A DNA stretch of 64,000 nt from positions 48,305,486-48,369,485 of the forward strand of contig NC_059471.1 in the NCBI RefSeq assembly GCF_018139145.2. Reading direction: 5' to 3'. This stretch comes from Gymnogyps californianus (taxonomy: Eukaryota; Chordata; Aves; Accipitriformes; Cathartidae). The notes under the pieces were generated by a model. That model saw nothing but the letters and a program-made list of their open reading frames with translations, had not been told where the DNA came from and did not search any database. Shown piece by piece: positions 1-14,379 of the stretch. A program made the translations under genes and the position numbers. Within the stretch, counting starts at the first letter, position 1. Every line of letters starts with the position of its first letter.

Positions 1-3000
1 GAACCTGAATTCCTCTGCAAAGCTGTGAGGTTCAGCCCATTCTTGTGTTCAGAAGGCTGGCCATCTGGAAGTGCTTTACAGCTTTCATTAATAGAGAGAT
101 TTATTGAACGCAGTAATATAAAATACAAATAACTGAATCAGAGAAGTATTCTCTATGTTACTAACACTGACATTAAATTCAAACAACTGTATATTTTCAT
201 ACTTTACATCTGACTTTCCATATTTTGCAGTGACAACACATTTATCACCCTGTTTTGCTTGATGCATGAGGCTCCGTACAATGTGCTGTGTGAAGGGCAA
301 GGATGGGCACCCCTTGTAGGGTGTCAAAGGAGGGGGATATCCCCATTGGAACTGACTGTGGAGGGACACCACCATAGGACAGGGCTGTTTTTCAACACAC
401 TCTATATGCAGTGGCTGATGCAATCCTTCTCTGGAATGCTTCTCAGAGAGAAAAACAATGTGTCTCAGGAGCAAAAGAGAAACCTCCTCCTAGCAAGGAG
501 TTGCACGAGACATCATAGTAGACCTACGTTTGCAAGCCTGGCATTTGACAGGCCTGACAATAACTGCCCTGGAGAGGTTGTTGGGGGAAGCTGGTGAGTT
601 TTGGGAGCTGGACAGTGGGCTCTTGGAGCTTTTAGCATTTTTTAAAAGGATTTTGTTTTTTCTGTCATCTACGGGAAGGACTCCAAACACCTTGAATGTC
701 TATATAGCTCTTTGCATCCACATCGGTGACAAAACAAACTCCTTGCTAGATCTATTTACCTCATTATCTGCTGCCTTATGCAGCTATGATTGATAAGGAC
801 TGCATTTTTTTTACTCTTGCCAAAATGATAAGCGACATGATTTCCCATCCACATAACTGGGGGACCTAGTTTGAGCCAAGCATTAGACCCCTAGGGAAGA
901 ATTGCCCCTAATGCCCAGGTTTCCTGTAGCAGAGAGAGTCACTGCACTATAAAAGGGCTTTGAAGATGTTTAACCTGTAGGTACAAATTTGGAGTCAAAA
1001 TTAGGTAGACTGGACTGTAGCCTATATTGACATTTATACTGCTGTCTTTACAATTCTGTTAGAATTGTTAGAACAGCATCAGCAAGGGACTGTATCTGCC
1101 TGGCTATAATGCATACTTCAGATCTGGGAAAGCAAAACCATAGTGGTTTACATACATTTTAGTTTGGAAGCTTTTTCCCTGCTGTAAGATCATGAGTCCA
1201 ATTGATGCTAATGCAGTTCACAAAGTAACACATGAATATAATTGAATTTCTTTTGATGTACAGTGTAATTATCTCAGAGATCAATAAGGGAGCTAAATGA
1301 AATTTACCTCCAATGTTAGCACTGACATATTATTCACTCTTTTGACTATTGATCTACAGTAGATATGAACTTTTTTCTCTTTTTAATTCTCTTGGACATT
1401 GTTCTAACATTGCCTACTCTGAAACACATTATCTGAGACATGCGAGTACCAGTGTGTGTTATCATTAGCAACCGTGAACCAGATGAAAATTGTTATGATT
1501 ATTTTTTACCCCATTAATTCTCAATCAAATCCCTCAGTTGCTTTGGACTATGAGAGAGATTTCTCATTCCACTTGCACGTACTACATCGAATCTCTGGTG
1601 CCTTTCTTCACCTTATTATGAATTCTTTACATTTAAAATGTGAGATTATGAAGAAATAAAGCTGTGAAAGAGCCACGAGGATGAGGTTTAAACTGACTCT
1701 CATTTTTATGCACATTTTCTCATTTCTTCTGGGTATTCTGGCCTACAGTTAGGTTTCATGGAGTTCAGTTCTTCAGTATCAAACCATTCTGATTTTGAGA
1801 CTATTATTTGTGGGAAACTGGAATGATTTTTATTGTAACCTACCTAAAAGTTACAAATGTACAGCCTTTGACACTTGATATATGCCTACTTTGTTCACTA
1901 CAGCTACTGTTGAACCTAGGTTCAAGAGAGCAAAGAGAGAGTTAGTGCTTGTATTGTCCACATCTGCCCTATTTTGGATCCCATCTTTGGAGACATAAAC
2001 ACAACGCCTTTGCTAGGCACATCTAGCAGGTCAACTGAATGTAACACACCGAGGTTTGACACAAATCAGTGCAGAATAAGGCACTGCATAGTGTAAACCA
2101 GTATGCCTGTGCTCTCTGTGTAGTAAAGCAAATGCATTGCTTGGGAGGAGAAGAGTCTCACGCTCTGAATTGGGTTATATTCATTTCCACATTCTTGTAG
2201 CATGCTGTCATTCCTAAGAAAAAAATGGCAGACCAAGTTTGTGCTAAAACAGGGAGTGTCTGTCTGTGAACTCTCACACCAAGCCTAGTTTTAACTAGCT
2301 GTCCCGATTGCCTGAACATCCTCTCCTCATGATCATGTGGCACCAAGTACCCAAACACCATTTTTCTGCAGATTTCAGAGATTTTTATGTTGCAGGCCAA
2401 GAGCAAATTACATTGATAATCATGCACAACTGTCTGGCCCTGTGATGCTGGACACAATAGATGTTTTCTTTAGTGTTGCTCTTCTGTATAGTAACATCCT
2501 GCATTTTACTTGATTCACAAGTGTAAGCTAAAGAAGTGCAGGAATGATCAATAACAGATGCTAAAGGATCTAATTACAGAAACAGACATAGTCACATTTT
2601 TAAATGCAAACACACTAGTTTATTTAGAGACACACACGCGCTTTACATTCATTAGTCTTGAATATGCACCAACACGGATTAGAAAAATAAAACAGCGTGT
2701 CCTTTGCGATCTGATTTCAGTGGTACTGTCTTATACTATGTTTTGGCCAGACAACTCCATAAGGAAGTTTTTTGTAGGAATACTTTGTGCATGTCCACTT
2801 GGTAAAGCTTTCTGCATTATATGTGGATTCAGTTTTGTAGGGTCACAAAATGAATTTATATTTAAGTCTTCCACCCGCCTTTTGCTTACCACTTAGAGGA
2901 GAAAAAGAAAAAATATCTATTTCTGGCCTCATGACACCTTTAGCAGGATTAAAAAAAAAATTTCTTATGATGTCATTTTGAAAACTTGTCTTTCAGATAG

Positions 3001-3407
3001 TTCAGGAGAGGTTCCAGTTCATCTAATGCAAGCACACAACAGATTATAGTTTTAGCTGTCTGCTGGAGCAGACAGCATACTCCAAAAGGTAAAGTCGCTA
3101 TATAGTATATTTGAAGATATCCAGATTGAGAACCCTCCTGCCCCTACATTAAGTTCCCAAACTGGATACCTAAGCCTCAGCAGCTAAAATCTTTCATATG
3201 CGCTTAGAGCCATCCATTCCTTTCTGTTGACCGTGTCCTTAAAAAGTACATATTAACTTTTGTGGAACTCCTTCATTGGTTACCTAAAGCAGAGAGACAA
3301 ATCAGTGGTTCCATTGGATGGTCAGGATATCACCATGTATTTCTAGTCTGGGAATTCCAACATATTTTATGACTGGATTTTAATATATATTCTATATTGC
3401 ACATATG

Positions 3408-3410
<3 letters not shown>

Positions 3411-3438
<28 letters not shown>
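3411..3438. repeat. T28 homopolymer
   Basis: 28 consecutive T. It could be the poly(A) tail of a minus-strand retrocopy, but the adjacent right-hand sequence (to about 3540) matches no gene I recognise and may be an old SINE-like repeat. Confidence 0.9.
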
Positions 3439-3441
<3 letters not shown>

Positions 3442-4460
3442 GCTGCAGGCCAACGCTTACAAAGGAACTAGTGATTTTGGACTGTCCTTGTTTTTTGATG
3501 CACAATTTTGATGCACTTTAAAGGGGCCGAACTTTCCTAGGGTAGATTGTCAGTTCTATATTCAGACCTTTACTGTTTCTCAAGCTTAACATCGTAGTGC
3601 TGACACCCACTGAAAGCAGAGGCCAAAATCATTGTCTTCTCTTATCTGGTCTTGCCTCATGTCTCTTTTCATATGAACATCTTAATAAATATTAATCATA
3701 TTTTATTAAATTAAAAGTAGGATTTTATTTCTTTGTATATTATAGGGAATCAATGAGTTCATCATAAGCTACTAAATGGACAGAAACAGGCCTGTTCCCT
3801 GTGTGTCATGAAGCATACATTCTTAAGAAGGGTCCTCTTAATTCAAGTGAAAGGATTTAATATTTTGGGGCTAGGAGAAACTGAGTTCCCTCCTGTTGTC
3901 ATTATAACAGTCCTAGTGGGAACAGGGAGAATCTTATAATCGCCATAAAGTTCCGCAGAGCTTACAGAAATATTTTTACCTTCCTAGGCACCTCCTCTCA
4001 TTGTCATATTCTTTATCCAATTCAAAGTCATTTTTCTCAAGAACACATTTTAATACAATTTACTAGTAGAACCTTTTTAATGGCAATCAGCCTCCCTCCA
4101 TCCCATTCTCTTACAAAGTAGATATAATATTGTTCGCCAACCCAAAGTTTCTTCTGTTTTCTTCCAGTCAAGCTCTTCATGCTTTTAAACTTTCTGTTGT
4201 CAATAATGATTACTATTATAGGATCAAATGCTGCTACACCTATGAAATTTAAACTTCTGTGTGATGAAAATCAGCAAAAAGCAATGCATAGGATATTAAG
4301 TTGAAAGATGATAAGTTGCTACAGAATTTTTGGATGAGGATTCAGTAATATACTTACTTTAACAAAAGATGTTTCCTGAAAATACTTACTTTAGCAAAGG
4401 ATGTCTCCTGAAAGCTTCCATTAGCATGGAATCTTTTTGTAAAGTCTCAGTATTTCTTTG

Positions 4461-4500
4461 CTGATACATCAATATTTTTGCTGAAACATCAATATTTTTG
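4461..4500 (+). repeat. 20-bp tandem duplication
   Basis: Two adjacent 20-bp units, ctgatacatcaatatttttg and the same with one base changed. A looser duplication of about 33 bp lies just upstream (about 4352-4415). Confidence 0.9.
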
Positions 4501-7500
4501 CTAACCCATTTGCTTACACCACCTTTAAAAAAAAATTATACTCTCTATTTAATTCCACCTTGCACAGATTGTGCCATTTTTTTTCCCCAGGGAATGAATT
4601 TGCAGTGTAATTGTGGTGAAGTTTCACTTTGTGTTCAGAAAAAAAATGTGTTCTGCAGCAGAAACAGGACATTCCAAGGTGTCCTGCTCCTCAAGTGTTT
4701 GTAAAGATGCTGGTTCCTAAACACAAGTAGGCAGGAAGCAAAAATAGGTAGCTTTGCATAGCATTAATTTATAAGAGTTGACCGTACTTCAAATGCAGTT
4801 TTTCCTACCATCTAGATTAGATTCATCAGTAGCCAATCTAAATGTCTAATTGAAGAGTAGCTTTCTGAAGAGTCTGTAACTGTCGCTTGGCTTCATCCTT
4901 CTCTGTTTGTTCCTAAGGTTTCTTTCCTCTCTTGTTTTCCTTCTGAAACAACAATGCACTCTATTTTGGGGTTGCTAGTCATGATTCCAGGAATGGGAAT
5001 CCAACTCTTGAGTACAACAGGCTTTACATAGTAACTTCTTGGCAGAAATTCAGAAATGCTTTGACCAAAGGGAAGAAAAAAAGGACCCAGAATAAGGGTA
5101 ACTTGAAATGAAAGACACTCACAAAAAAAAAAAAAAGTGGAAAAAAACCCCCATAAAAAATAGCTTCAGAACATGAAAGACTGAAGAATTGAGATAAATT
5201 GTGATATTTGTTTTTCATGCTTAATTGAAAGCTTTTTGCTACTCTATCATCAAGTATCATGAATACTAAGATACTTCTCTTCTAAATGTGTATGTGTATA
5301 TGGGAACATTCTAACCCCAAGCTTGCCAAACATCAAGTCCTTCTGTTTGCTCTCTTTTTAAAATTAACTCTTGATGGAGGAATGGTTCCATTCAGCAAAG
5401 GAAGGAGTTTAAGGTTTCCCTAAGTCTGGGGAATTAGCATAAGAATGGTCCTGGAAATGATGAACTGTCTAAAAGATTATTCTACTCACAAATGGTTCAC
5501 TGTTCAAGGGTACCTGCGTGGACCTTGCTTCTCTCTCCTCCCACACCACCTCCACCCCCTGCAACGCTGGAGAGATGCCTTTGGAGGCAAAGCCACAACA
5601 GGAGATTTGGGATTTTGGCACCTGAATGTGTCTTTTTATATGCTTTCCCTCACAAATTCCTTTCCCTCTTTCTAGTTATTTCTGACTATGCTTTGCCCCA
5701 CTGATCATCTCCTCTTTTTGAAATGACTGACCCAGCTGGCAGGATGTGGACACCTAATATGGTGCTTCTCTCACACCTCAGAAGGCTTCAAGAAGTACTC
5801 TCTTCATTTCTGTCTTGTAACGGTCCTTTTTAGGTTTTAAAACCCCCAGATACCTGTATTATTTTGCTCTACCTTTCCACTTTCATCTTGCCTCCCTCCA
5901 TCCTCAAATCAGTTAAGAGAAAGAAAAGGAATGCACAGGTAACAACAAATACACTTTTCCAAAGAAATGACACACCCAGTTACTGCCAAGGTGAACTGCC
6001 TCTCTTCTTTCAAGGTTTATTTATCTGTTGCTAAACACTCCAAAGCAGCTATCATATTTTAAACACAGTCTTTTTCAAGCTATTTAATAAAGTGTACTGT
6101 GTATTTATGACTCCTTAACCAGAAAACCATACCCTAATGGATATATTTAAAGTTCCTGACCCAAAACCCTTAATTAACTGTAAAACCAACATTCTTATTC
6201 TTCTTCAGAGGAGTATTATGTTAGCAGATTTGGAAGTTAGTTCTGAAGGGGACTGTTTTTATAGTACCACAGATCCTGAGGGGGGGAAGTAATTTTCTAT
6301 TCCAAGAAAACATCCACCACTAGCACCAGTGAGAAGCAGAGCTCCGGGATTTTTTTTTTAAAGCCCTAATGACTAGTTTTTATTCCATAATCACAGAGCG
6401 CCCCTTTCACCTGATGATTTTTGTTCAGTCTTCAGCACACTTCCTTTCCTGCTTCATCATTCATCAGCTATGAGGTCATTAATTTTAAATGGGAGACTCT
6501 CAGTAACCAACAGAGAATTTCATTGTAAATCAAAACTTCTCCAGCTGATAAGTTAATTTGTCAGTAAGGCTGCTCAGCAGCCCTTTTGTTTTGTATGGAA
6601 TTTTCCAGACAGTCCTCTAGGCTGACACCACAGAAATCAGGATCGCCATTTACTATGGGTCTTCAGTCTTGAGGGAGGTCCTAAAAGAAAACAGATGACA
6701 TATTTTCCCCTGTGCTCCCAAGATCTCTATACCTACAACTATCTCTGTTCTACTGTCTGCTGGGATATGTTTGATCATACTGCCAATGTATGGATGCATG
6801 CCAAAAAAATGTGTATGGCCATTAAGGAACACTTGTTCTCTGGCTGAAAGGGCCCCTTTACACATGTCTGTCCTGAAAAAACTTGCACAAAAGCTTAATC
6901 TCCAAGATATGACAGCTAACAAACTCATTACAATCCATATAGGGGAGGGAGCAAGTGGGATACAACAAGGAGACCAAGCAGCTTGGACATCCACTAAGTC
7001 TTCACATCAAAACAGCAATCAGAAAAAAGCTTTGGAGCCAGTAACAGAACTAGCTTTTTATCAAACTAGGTGTAGATAGCTGTGCTGAGGAAACTCCACA
7101 ACACAGCGCAGGATCTGGTATGTGGAGCTTCTGTTAAAAATCATGTGGAGCCTGGTGAAGCTCAGCCAATTGAAACATGCTGAATTAGCACAAACTTCTC
7201 TGTCCAAAGAAATTTTACAGGCCAGATCATCTCCTCTGTTATGACCTGGGTTTGCCCTATGCAAATTGTAAGGTCAAGGAAAGGGAGAGGAGCAAGCACG
7301 TGCTTGCTTCGTCAGTGCTCTAACCACATATAGGCTATGCCAGTTAGGGCAGCTGAGCTTCAGTCTAAGTTGGTCTGGGCCTGGCCAGAGGAATCAAGAA
7401 AACGACACTTTCTTCATTCCTCCTGTGCTATGCAGAGCTTTGGTATAGAGAGGTGCTTCACCTAGCACGCATGCTCCAGAAATATGATTTTTTTAAAGTG

Positions 7501-8195
7501 AGGGTCACTTCTCATACCAGTGTATATGGACAAGTGAAATAATGGCAAGTCGCTTTTCTATTTGGGACACTATGTTATGACAGCTGTCCAGTACAGCGTT
7601 CTCCAGTGTTGCTCTAATTGTCTTAAAACCAACCCTTGCTCTAATTCATGTTGCTTTATATGCAGAACAGGCTAGCAGAACTTGCCAGGAGGAAGAATGG
7701 ATGGAGATAGAACTTTGGAGAACTTCTGCATGTTTGGTTTTTCACTTTGAACTTCCAAGGAGCAGAGTATGTGCCTGTCCATTTATTCCTGGGAGAGATC
7801 ACTGGTGATGGCAATGTGCTTGGAAGAGCAGCAGTGACTACACTGCAAATGTGCATTTGCTTCCACTACTGTTCCCCTCACTGCTGCTCTCTCTCTTTAC
7901 TTTTGATCATGGCATCCCCACAGCTGTCCTTTTCTTTCTCTTTTTCACCTCGGAAACAATTCAGTTCCCTTTTCAAGGTGACGTTTGAGGCTATCGCTTC
8001 GACTCTGACGAGCTACAGAAGTGAGAGAACCAGACCTCCATTCTGACTGCCCTGCCCCTGCTCCCTCTTGGCCCAGACCATCAGGATCACAGCTGAAGCA
8101 GCCGAGGATTAATTACAGAGCTGTGCAAGAAAGGAGACCCTTGGTACTGGAATTATTGCTGATATCACAAAATATTTTGACTGCTTTTAGCCACA

Positions 8196-8260
8196 GGGCC
8201 CGATCCTGTCAGCAAGCCACATGCGGACCTCCCATTAGCTCTATGGGTGTTCCACAGGCA
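8196..8260. repeat. Worn copy of a CCCATTGACTTCAATGGG-type palindromic repeat
   Basis: 'gggcccgatcctgt' is followed by 'cctcccattagctctatggg', which fits a dispersed old amniote repeat whose centre is the palindrome CCCATTGACTTCAATGGG. Other likely copies: 19836-19905, 22500-22560, 22797-22825, 35626-35690, 55490-55545 and 56187-56235. Confidence 0.35.
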
Positions 8261-10959
8261 GGCAGCTGGGGACTACCAGCCCCTCTCAGAAGTGTCTAAC
8301 AGAACTGCATAGGACTATGAATGACGCATACCAACATGCGATTCTCCACATGTAACGCAAATTCAGCCTTACTGCTGAAGTGTTGCAGTAGTTGGAGGAA
8401 CACGCTTCTCAGATCCTTTCCCAGACTTTTATGATTCAGGGTAGTTAACTGGAAATGCAAAAGCCAGTCGAGTCGCTGGGTGGCTGCTCATATGGAATTT
8501 TGATGCATCTGTAAAGGGGAGAGAAGTCGTCTCGTAGCATACTTTCTGCTATCAAAGGCATGCTGGGCAGTAAAGCTAATTGCATTACGCTGTGTTCAAA
8601 CAAAAATGCTTGAAAGCAGTTCTGTCTAGCTATGTGAATATGTGCACAGAGCTTGTGTATGTGACTGTTGCAGTAAAGTGAAAATGTCTGTCAATGGGGG
8701 AAAAAAAAGAAAGAAAAAAAAAGAAATATGTCAGTACTACCTCATGGGGAATTTTCCCTCCAGTTTCTAACAAGTAATATCCTCCACTCATTTGCCCTTT
8801 AAGACATTTTGAAAGAAATGGTTTCTTGATCATAAAACAAATCATGACACAAAAAACCCCTACTAGAACAAGACACTCCATTGCACATGCTGCATCTCAA
8901 GGGAAAGGATGAGACAATAAACAGCATGTAACAGATGTTATTCACGTTGCTTCATGCACTGTTGGAAGGCTTTCAGACACTACAGTTCTGAGCATGGTGA
9001 AAGAGCCCATAGACATAAAGTAGGGTCACTAATGATGTATCTTATTTAGGACAAGACAAAAAAACTAGATTAATTATTTATATATTCATAGACAAGGTAT
9101 GAACAAAAGTAATAATCTTTAATCCTTTCCACCCCACTACAGCCCTTACAGTAAGATGTTAATACAACCTTTCAAGAATCTGGAAATTAGTAAAGCTTTC
9201 AGATTATTTAAAATTTCTGAAGTAAAATATATATGCAAAATAACAACCTCGGTAACAGCTTATAAGAAGTGTCTGGAGCTGTGCTAGCTTTGACTCGTGG
9301 AGTTTCAAGGGAATTTTTTATTATAGTTTTGGCTCCAGTGCACTCACACCATGTGGGTTTTTCCTTTGAGTTTTAGGTTTGAATGGACCAAGTACTTCAA
9401 AGCAAGACTCTAAATCAGGAAAATGCACTGAGTTTCATATGCTTTCCACTCAAAACCATACCTTGGCCCAGATTCCCTCACAACAGAGCCCAGCCTCACT
9501 TGAAACTCGGCCCACGTTTGTTGAAAGCGTTTACAAATCCCATCAAAACTGGCCTGAGTTTCAAGTTCGTAATAAAATCCAAACCCAAGAGTTCTGCTTG
9601 GCTTCAAATGTCTCTCTGTTCTAGTAATTTCCACTTGTTTCCGTTAAAAAGAAAAAAAATGGTATCATTCGTGCAGATTTCTGCCTGTTGCACTGGTAAA
9701 CCTGGAATAACTCCATTAACTCATCAAGGTTGTTTCAGATTCGCACCAGGGTAGGCGTGAGCAGGTTGAGCAGAGGTTTTATTAAGATAAAGGTGGGAAG
9801 CTGGGTATACTCCAAGGCCAAAATTCCAAAATGCAATGCGTGTCTTTCTGTTGAAGTTAACAAAATGCAACTGCAGCCTGGAGGCTTTCTTGGGTATAAG
9901 CAAATCCTTCTGGCTTCACATGTGGCACTTGAAGTGTCTCAGCATGGTGCCATGCCAAAAGGCAACGTCCGCCTCACCGAGCCCAGGCTGCGGCAGCTCC
10001 ACCATGCTGCCTGCCCCCACCACAACGCTCCGCTCCCTCCTGCCCTTTCTGCCAATACCGGCCTCTGCACGGTGACTGAGTGAGCAGGCTCGAGGGCTGT
10101 CGTTTGTTTCCACCTGCATCCAAGCTTGCAGCCAAGCAAGACTTGAAGCAATAATTTGACTAAGAGGATGGATCAGGAACACGCAGCTGAGGATACCAGC
10201 ATGGGTGGGAGCATCAGAGCCTGGATTTGGAGTGGCCTAAACCACCACGAAACCACGCCCGGGCTTGCAGAAACAGCATTGCATGAATACTAAAGCCTCT
10301 GCATTCGCCAGAGTCTACTATCTCACCGTACATCACAGATTTGCCGGTGCATAATCTATCATGCGACATTAAGAATGACATCACTGACACCCCTATTACC
10401 TGATCTGCCACTGGATTGTATTGTCTGAGGAAAGCCCACCATGATGAAACAAAAAAAGCCTGCAGCTATCACACACAGCAAATCCAGCCACCAAACCATA
10501 GTAGGGGGCTATCCCATGGACAGATCTTAGTAAGAACAAGAGAGACGGCATTGCAAAATCCACATAGTGACTTTGTGGTTGCAACCTGATTTTAGACTGG
10601 AAGTGCTGAGACATTGCAGGGATGTAATATGACAGGTAAAATGCAATGGCAGACAGATTTTTGCTCTGGATGCTTTTAGACTGGTTATCCCTTTTGCACT
10701 CCCTCCATCACGAATCCTCAGGAGGAAAACTTGCCCTGACCCCGTGGTGTTACTACAAGCAGGGGCCAGGCTCGCAGCACTCTGCCTTGCAGAACCAGTC
10801 CCTTCGGCTCTGTTTTTCACCCTCTGCTTTTCTCTGGGGAGAAAAGGGAGCTAAGTGAGCTAGGGACTAGGGAATCAGAAACGCACATTGTATTTGCATC
10901 CTTTTTATATGAACCTGTTTCAAAAGACAGGTTTGCTCTGTCTGTCCCACACCCTTTTC

Positions 10960-11660
10960 CACCTCACCCTTCGTTACCCCTGAAGGATAATCGTGTCATT
11001 AAATAGCCCACAGCTTCGAATAGCGCCTTCTGATCACGACAGAAATATTTCCAAGCCCTGGAAGGGCTCTTCAGTGGCTCCTGCAGTTTGCTCCTGCACT
11101 TTCTTTTCGTCCGGTGACAGTCCAGAAGCGGTTTTGAGCAGCTCCGTCGCACCCCGGGGCTACTCTCGCCCCTCCCTTCCCCGACCCTTTTCCCCTGGAG
11201 AAACGCCGAGGGCTGGAAAACGGCTACCTGAGGCCCTGAGCCGTGAAAAGATGCGGTTGGAGTGCAGGGAAAACAAAGTAAACGCCATGAGAAGGCAGTC
11301 CCCCACTTCCTCCCCCTCGCCGCCCCAGGCCCACCAGAAGAGGCCGGAGCGGGAGCCGGCAGCCGGGCCACAGGGCTGTTTGATTGCCTAAGCCTGGTGG
11401 CCAGACAATAGGACCAGAAAGAATGGCTGCTTCCTTCCTTCCTGTCGAGTGTTCTGCCTGAGTGAGCAAATTCAATAGCACTTCGCTTCGCAGCAACACC
11501 AGGCTCTCTCGCACAGGCGAAAATCAACAAAGAGCCATTCTCGGGCATTTCCAACTGCACCTAAGCCAAGGCACTGAGCTGTGGAGCCATCCGGCCCGGG
11601 GAGGGGGGCGGCGCAGACGTCACTCAAGGGTGTGCGGCCAGGCACAGTAAACATCCAGGT
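10960..11660. promoter_or_regulatory. GC-rich, CG-containing block 27 kb 3' of SPRY2
   Basis: An isolated island-like block in AT-rich intergenic DNA. At its right edge is a CRE-like GACGTCAC (11616-11623) followed by GTAAACA (11647-11653) and TTGTTTA (11663-11669), two inverted forkhead/SOX-type sites. A 198-codon minus-strand frame (10964-11560) and a 132-codon plus-strand frame (10993-11391) overlap each other; neither product shows a known domain, so both are listed as unsupported. A candidate enhancer or promoter of an unannotated transcript. Confidence 0.5.
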
Positions 11661-14379
11661 TATTGTTTATGGTGAAGGACTGCCTTTTTTTTTTTTTTTT
11701 TTTAATGTCAGGCACCAGGCGGTTTGGTTCCCCATCAAACCCCCGACCCTGCCACTTATTTTGTATTTTTCTTTAAGTGCTCCTGCTGAATTCGCTGTTT
11801 TAAACCCCTCCATACAGGCTGGTGGAAGGGTGCTATGAGGTATTCAGGCATAACTAAACTAGGAGAAGGTGACACAAGAGTTGCTGTGTGCAAAACATAA
11901 GCCTGCTGCTTTCTTCAGATTCAGGTGGTCACACATCTAAATCACAGGCTGACTGAAAATAAAATAGGTGTCAGTCAAGGAAAATATCTGAGAAGAGCAG
12001 GTAAGCAGATGACCAAGACTGTGCTCAGGTGGGTATAAACTGAAACATCGTTCCCTATAAATTCCATAAATAAGAAGGGAAGATAATAATTATGGATTAC
12101 GGTTTTATTAGTATCAGGTTTGTTTCTGTCTTCCAGATCCCACTCTTTAATTCAGCGCTGTGCCAGATTAAGAAGGAACATCGTGTCGCTAAAAAGACAA
12201 GGACCCAGGACGCACATGCTCAGAGCTGCCAGTCAGAAGTCACATTTTTTGTAAGCACTGAGTTTCTAGATCTTCAGGGCCCCTGAAGAGGGTTCAGTCC
12301 ATGAAGTTTTCCCCATGCAGAAATAAAAAGCGTGCTCAGTTTCCCTGCTGTCTCTGCAGCGCAGTTTGTACATCACTTTGCAGCGCAACAATTGGTCCCA
12401 CGGGATTCCTGTGCATCTGCAGCAAGGCATCTCCTCTTGTTGTACATGTATGGCATAGGATGTGGCTGTACCGAGGGATGTATTCTTGTGAACATCTGGG
12501 TTTGTTGATTCAGCATGTGTGGGAAGAGGAAGGGGGAAGCGCGGAAAGTATCTCAAAAAAGAAAAGCTTACATGGGATCTTTGGAGTGATCCCTCTCTCT
12601 CTTTCTCTCTCCTAAAAAGCTAGATTTTTGCTTTTTGTCTTTGAAACAAGCACAGTAAGATTTTGTACTTGCCTGCTGCATCTGTTTTCTCAAGCAAAGA
12701 CCTGTTTGTTTTTCCCATTGTGTCTGAACCATATTTGAAACAGACCACTGAGCCAAGTTACATCAAGCCTGTTTCTTTTCTTTTCTACTTCTGAACTATG
12801 ACAGATTATCCTAACCCATCTGCAGGCATGATTAAAAATATGAAAATCATTTTTACTTTTCTTTTGAACTGCCTTTGATATAGTATTTGCTGTCAGATAA
12901 TCTATACAGTTTTAACATCTGGTAATGTAAAATGGTATGTTATTGCAGCTGAAGAAAGAACCATTTAGATATTTTTATAGCGAGTTTTTTGTGGCATCCA
13001 AGATTGCAATTGTGGCTTCAGTTTACAATAAACTTGTGGTGGTACAGTTATAACTAAATTATTCATTTTTATGCATCAGAACATAGTTTACAACCCAGAG
13101 GAAAAAAAATCCCAGCACAGAGGATCTTTATTAAGATACACATGCTGCTTACATGATTACGATAAGTGACGTTCAAATATATCATCACCTAATCTTAGGA
13201 AACTAGCTCAGACAACTTTCTATTAAGCAATAACCTGTAAATGACAAAACAATATCTATTTCAGTCATTGCACAGTGAAGGCTAGATTACCGTAGCTGAA
13301 AGATTTTTCTCTTTCTCCAAGAGCATTCAGAAGCAACATGTACAGAAAAATTAACAATCAAAGTAGGACAGCTGTATAGACTTTAATAATTTAGAATTTG
13401 GCATCAATGAAAATTCATAGAATTTATAGATACAGCTGATCTAGTTGCATCCATTAATGTTTGCAGTGTGCTACCCTACAGAAAGATAGTAGCCACTAAC
13501 TTAACACGAGGCCCACTCCTGGTTCGGTTTGCTTTGGTTTGCCTTGGTTGTTTTAACCACTGGAAGAAGCTCATGGTATCATGCGGTTGGTTTACTGCTA
13601 GCAAAAATAGTAACCTAAGAGGATGGAGTATGCATCCCAATTAATTTTTATCCAAATTCAGGCAAAGTTTCTCTAAGGAAGCATTACATTACTGCTTGTC
13701 CTGTGGAAAAGAATTTGCAACTAAGGGTGAAGAAACTGATTTAGATCAAAGAACACCACCACGAATCTGTATTCTGATTGCTCAAAATCTAGTATTTGTA
13801 AGAATTTTGTTTATGCTGTTCCTTACTTGATATCCTCTGGAAGTGACATGCAGGTACCTTCCCCACTCACTTCAGCCAGAAGCATCCATCACTGTAAGGA
13901 GATTTCAGCTTCAAGTTTGAAGATTCCACATGTTCAGGTACGTCACATTAACTCTGAGGGCAAAACCAAAGAAACTATCAGATTCTGGCATATGGGAAGG
14001 TGGTTGTTGGTCATCAGCTGCTCATTATAACGCAACCCTCTTCCTTTTAGCACCTTCTGTTCTTTTAAAATGGTCTGGTGCCTTTTTTTTTTTTTTTTTT
14101 TTAAATCTCCACTGTAGTCAGGCTAGAGAGAGAGGTCAGATGAGTCAGACATTGGTTAAACCAACAGAACTGAGATAATTTTTGACAGTTATATAACCTC
14201 CTACCTTCATTTTAGTAGTTTGCTCATTCCTCTATCCGTACCCACTAGGACTTCCCACAAGGCCCTAGGGAAAGTTTAGAAGACTACTATTCAGTGTATT
14301 TTAGACTATATATTAAATACTCTCATTAACCCTATGACGTCTGCATTCCTTGCAGTCTTTTGATATATTTATGTTCAGA

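Larger units (their letters stand above)
1..10959. other. Intergenic DNA distal to SPRY2 (left end)
   Basis: AT-rich sequence with no open frame longer than about 130 codons and none with recognisable domains. A 128-codon minus-strand frame at 88-474 has no known similarity and lies at the window edge. It holds the T28 run, small tandem duplications and possible old repeats (9360-9620). Composition rises slightly at 9950-10080. Confidence 0.6.

Noticed and set aside
88..474. A 128-codon minus-strand frame at the window edge
   Set aside because: No recognisable domain, signal or splice context, and a plus-strand frame overlaps it; chance is the simplest reading.
944..957. A textbook TATA box, CTATAAAAGGGC
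   Set aside because: No CpG island, exon, or reading frame follows on the plus strand, so an isolated match is not evidence of a promoter.
13408..13445. 'attcatagaatttatag' resembling the inverted end of a CR1 LINE
   Set aside because: Only a short AT-rich match; no alignable CR1 tail continues from it.
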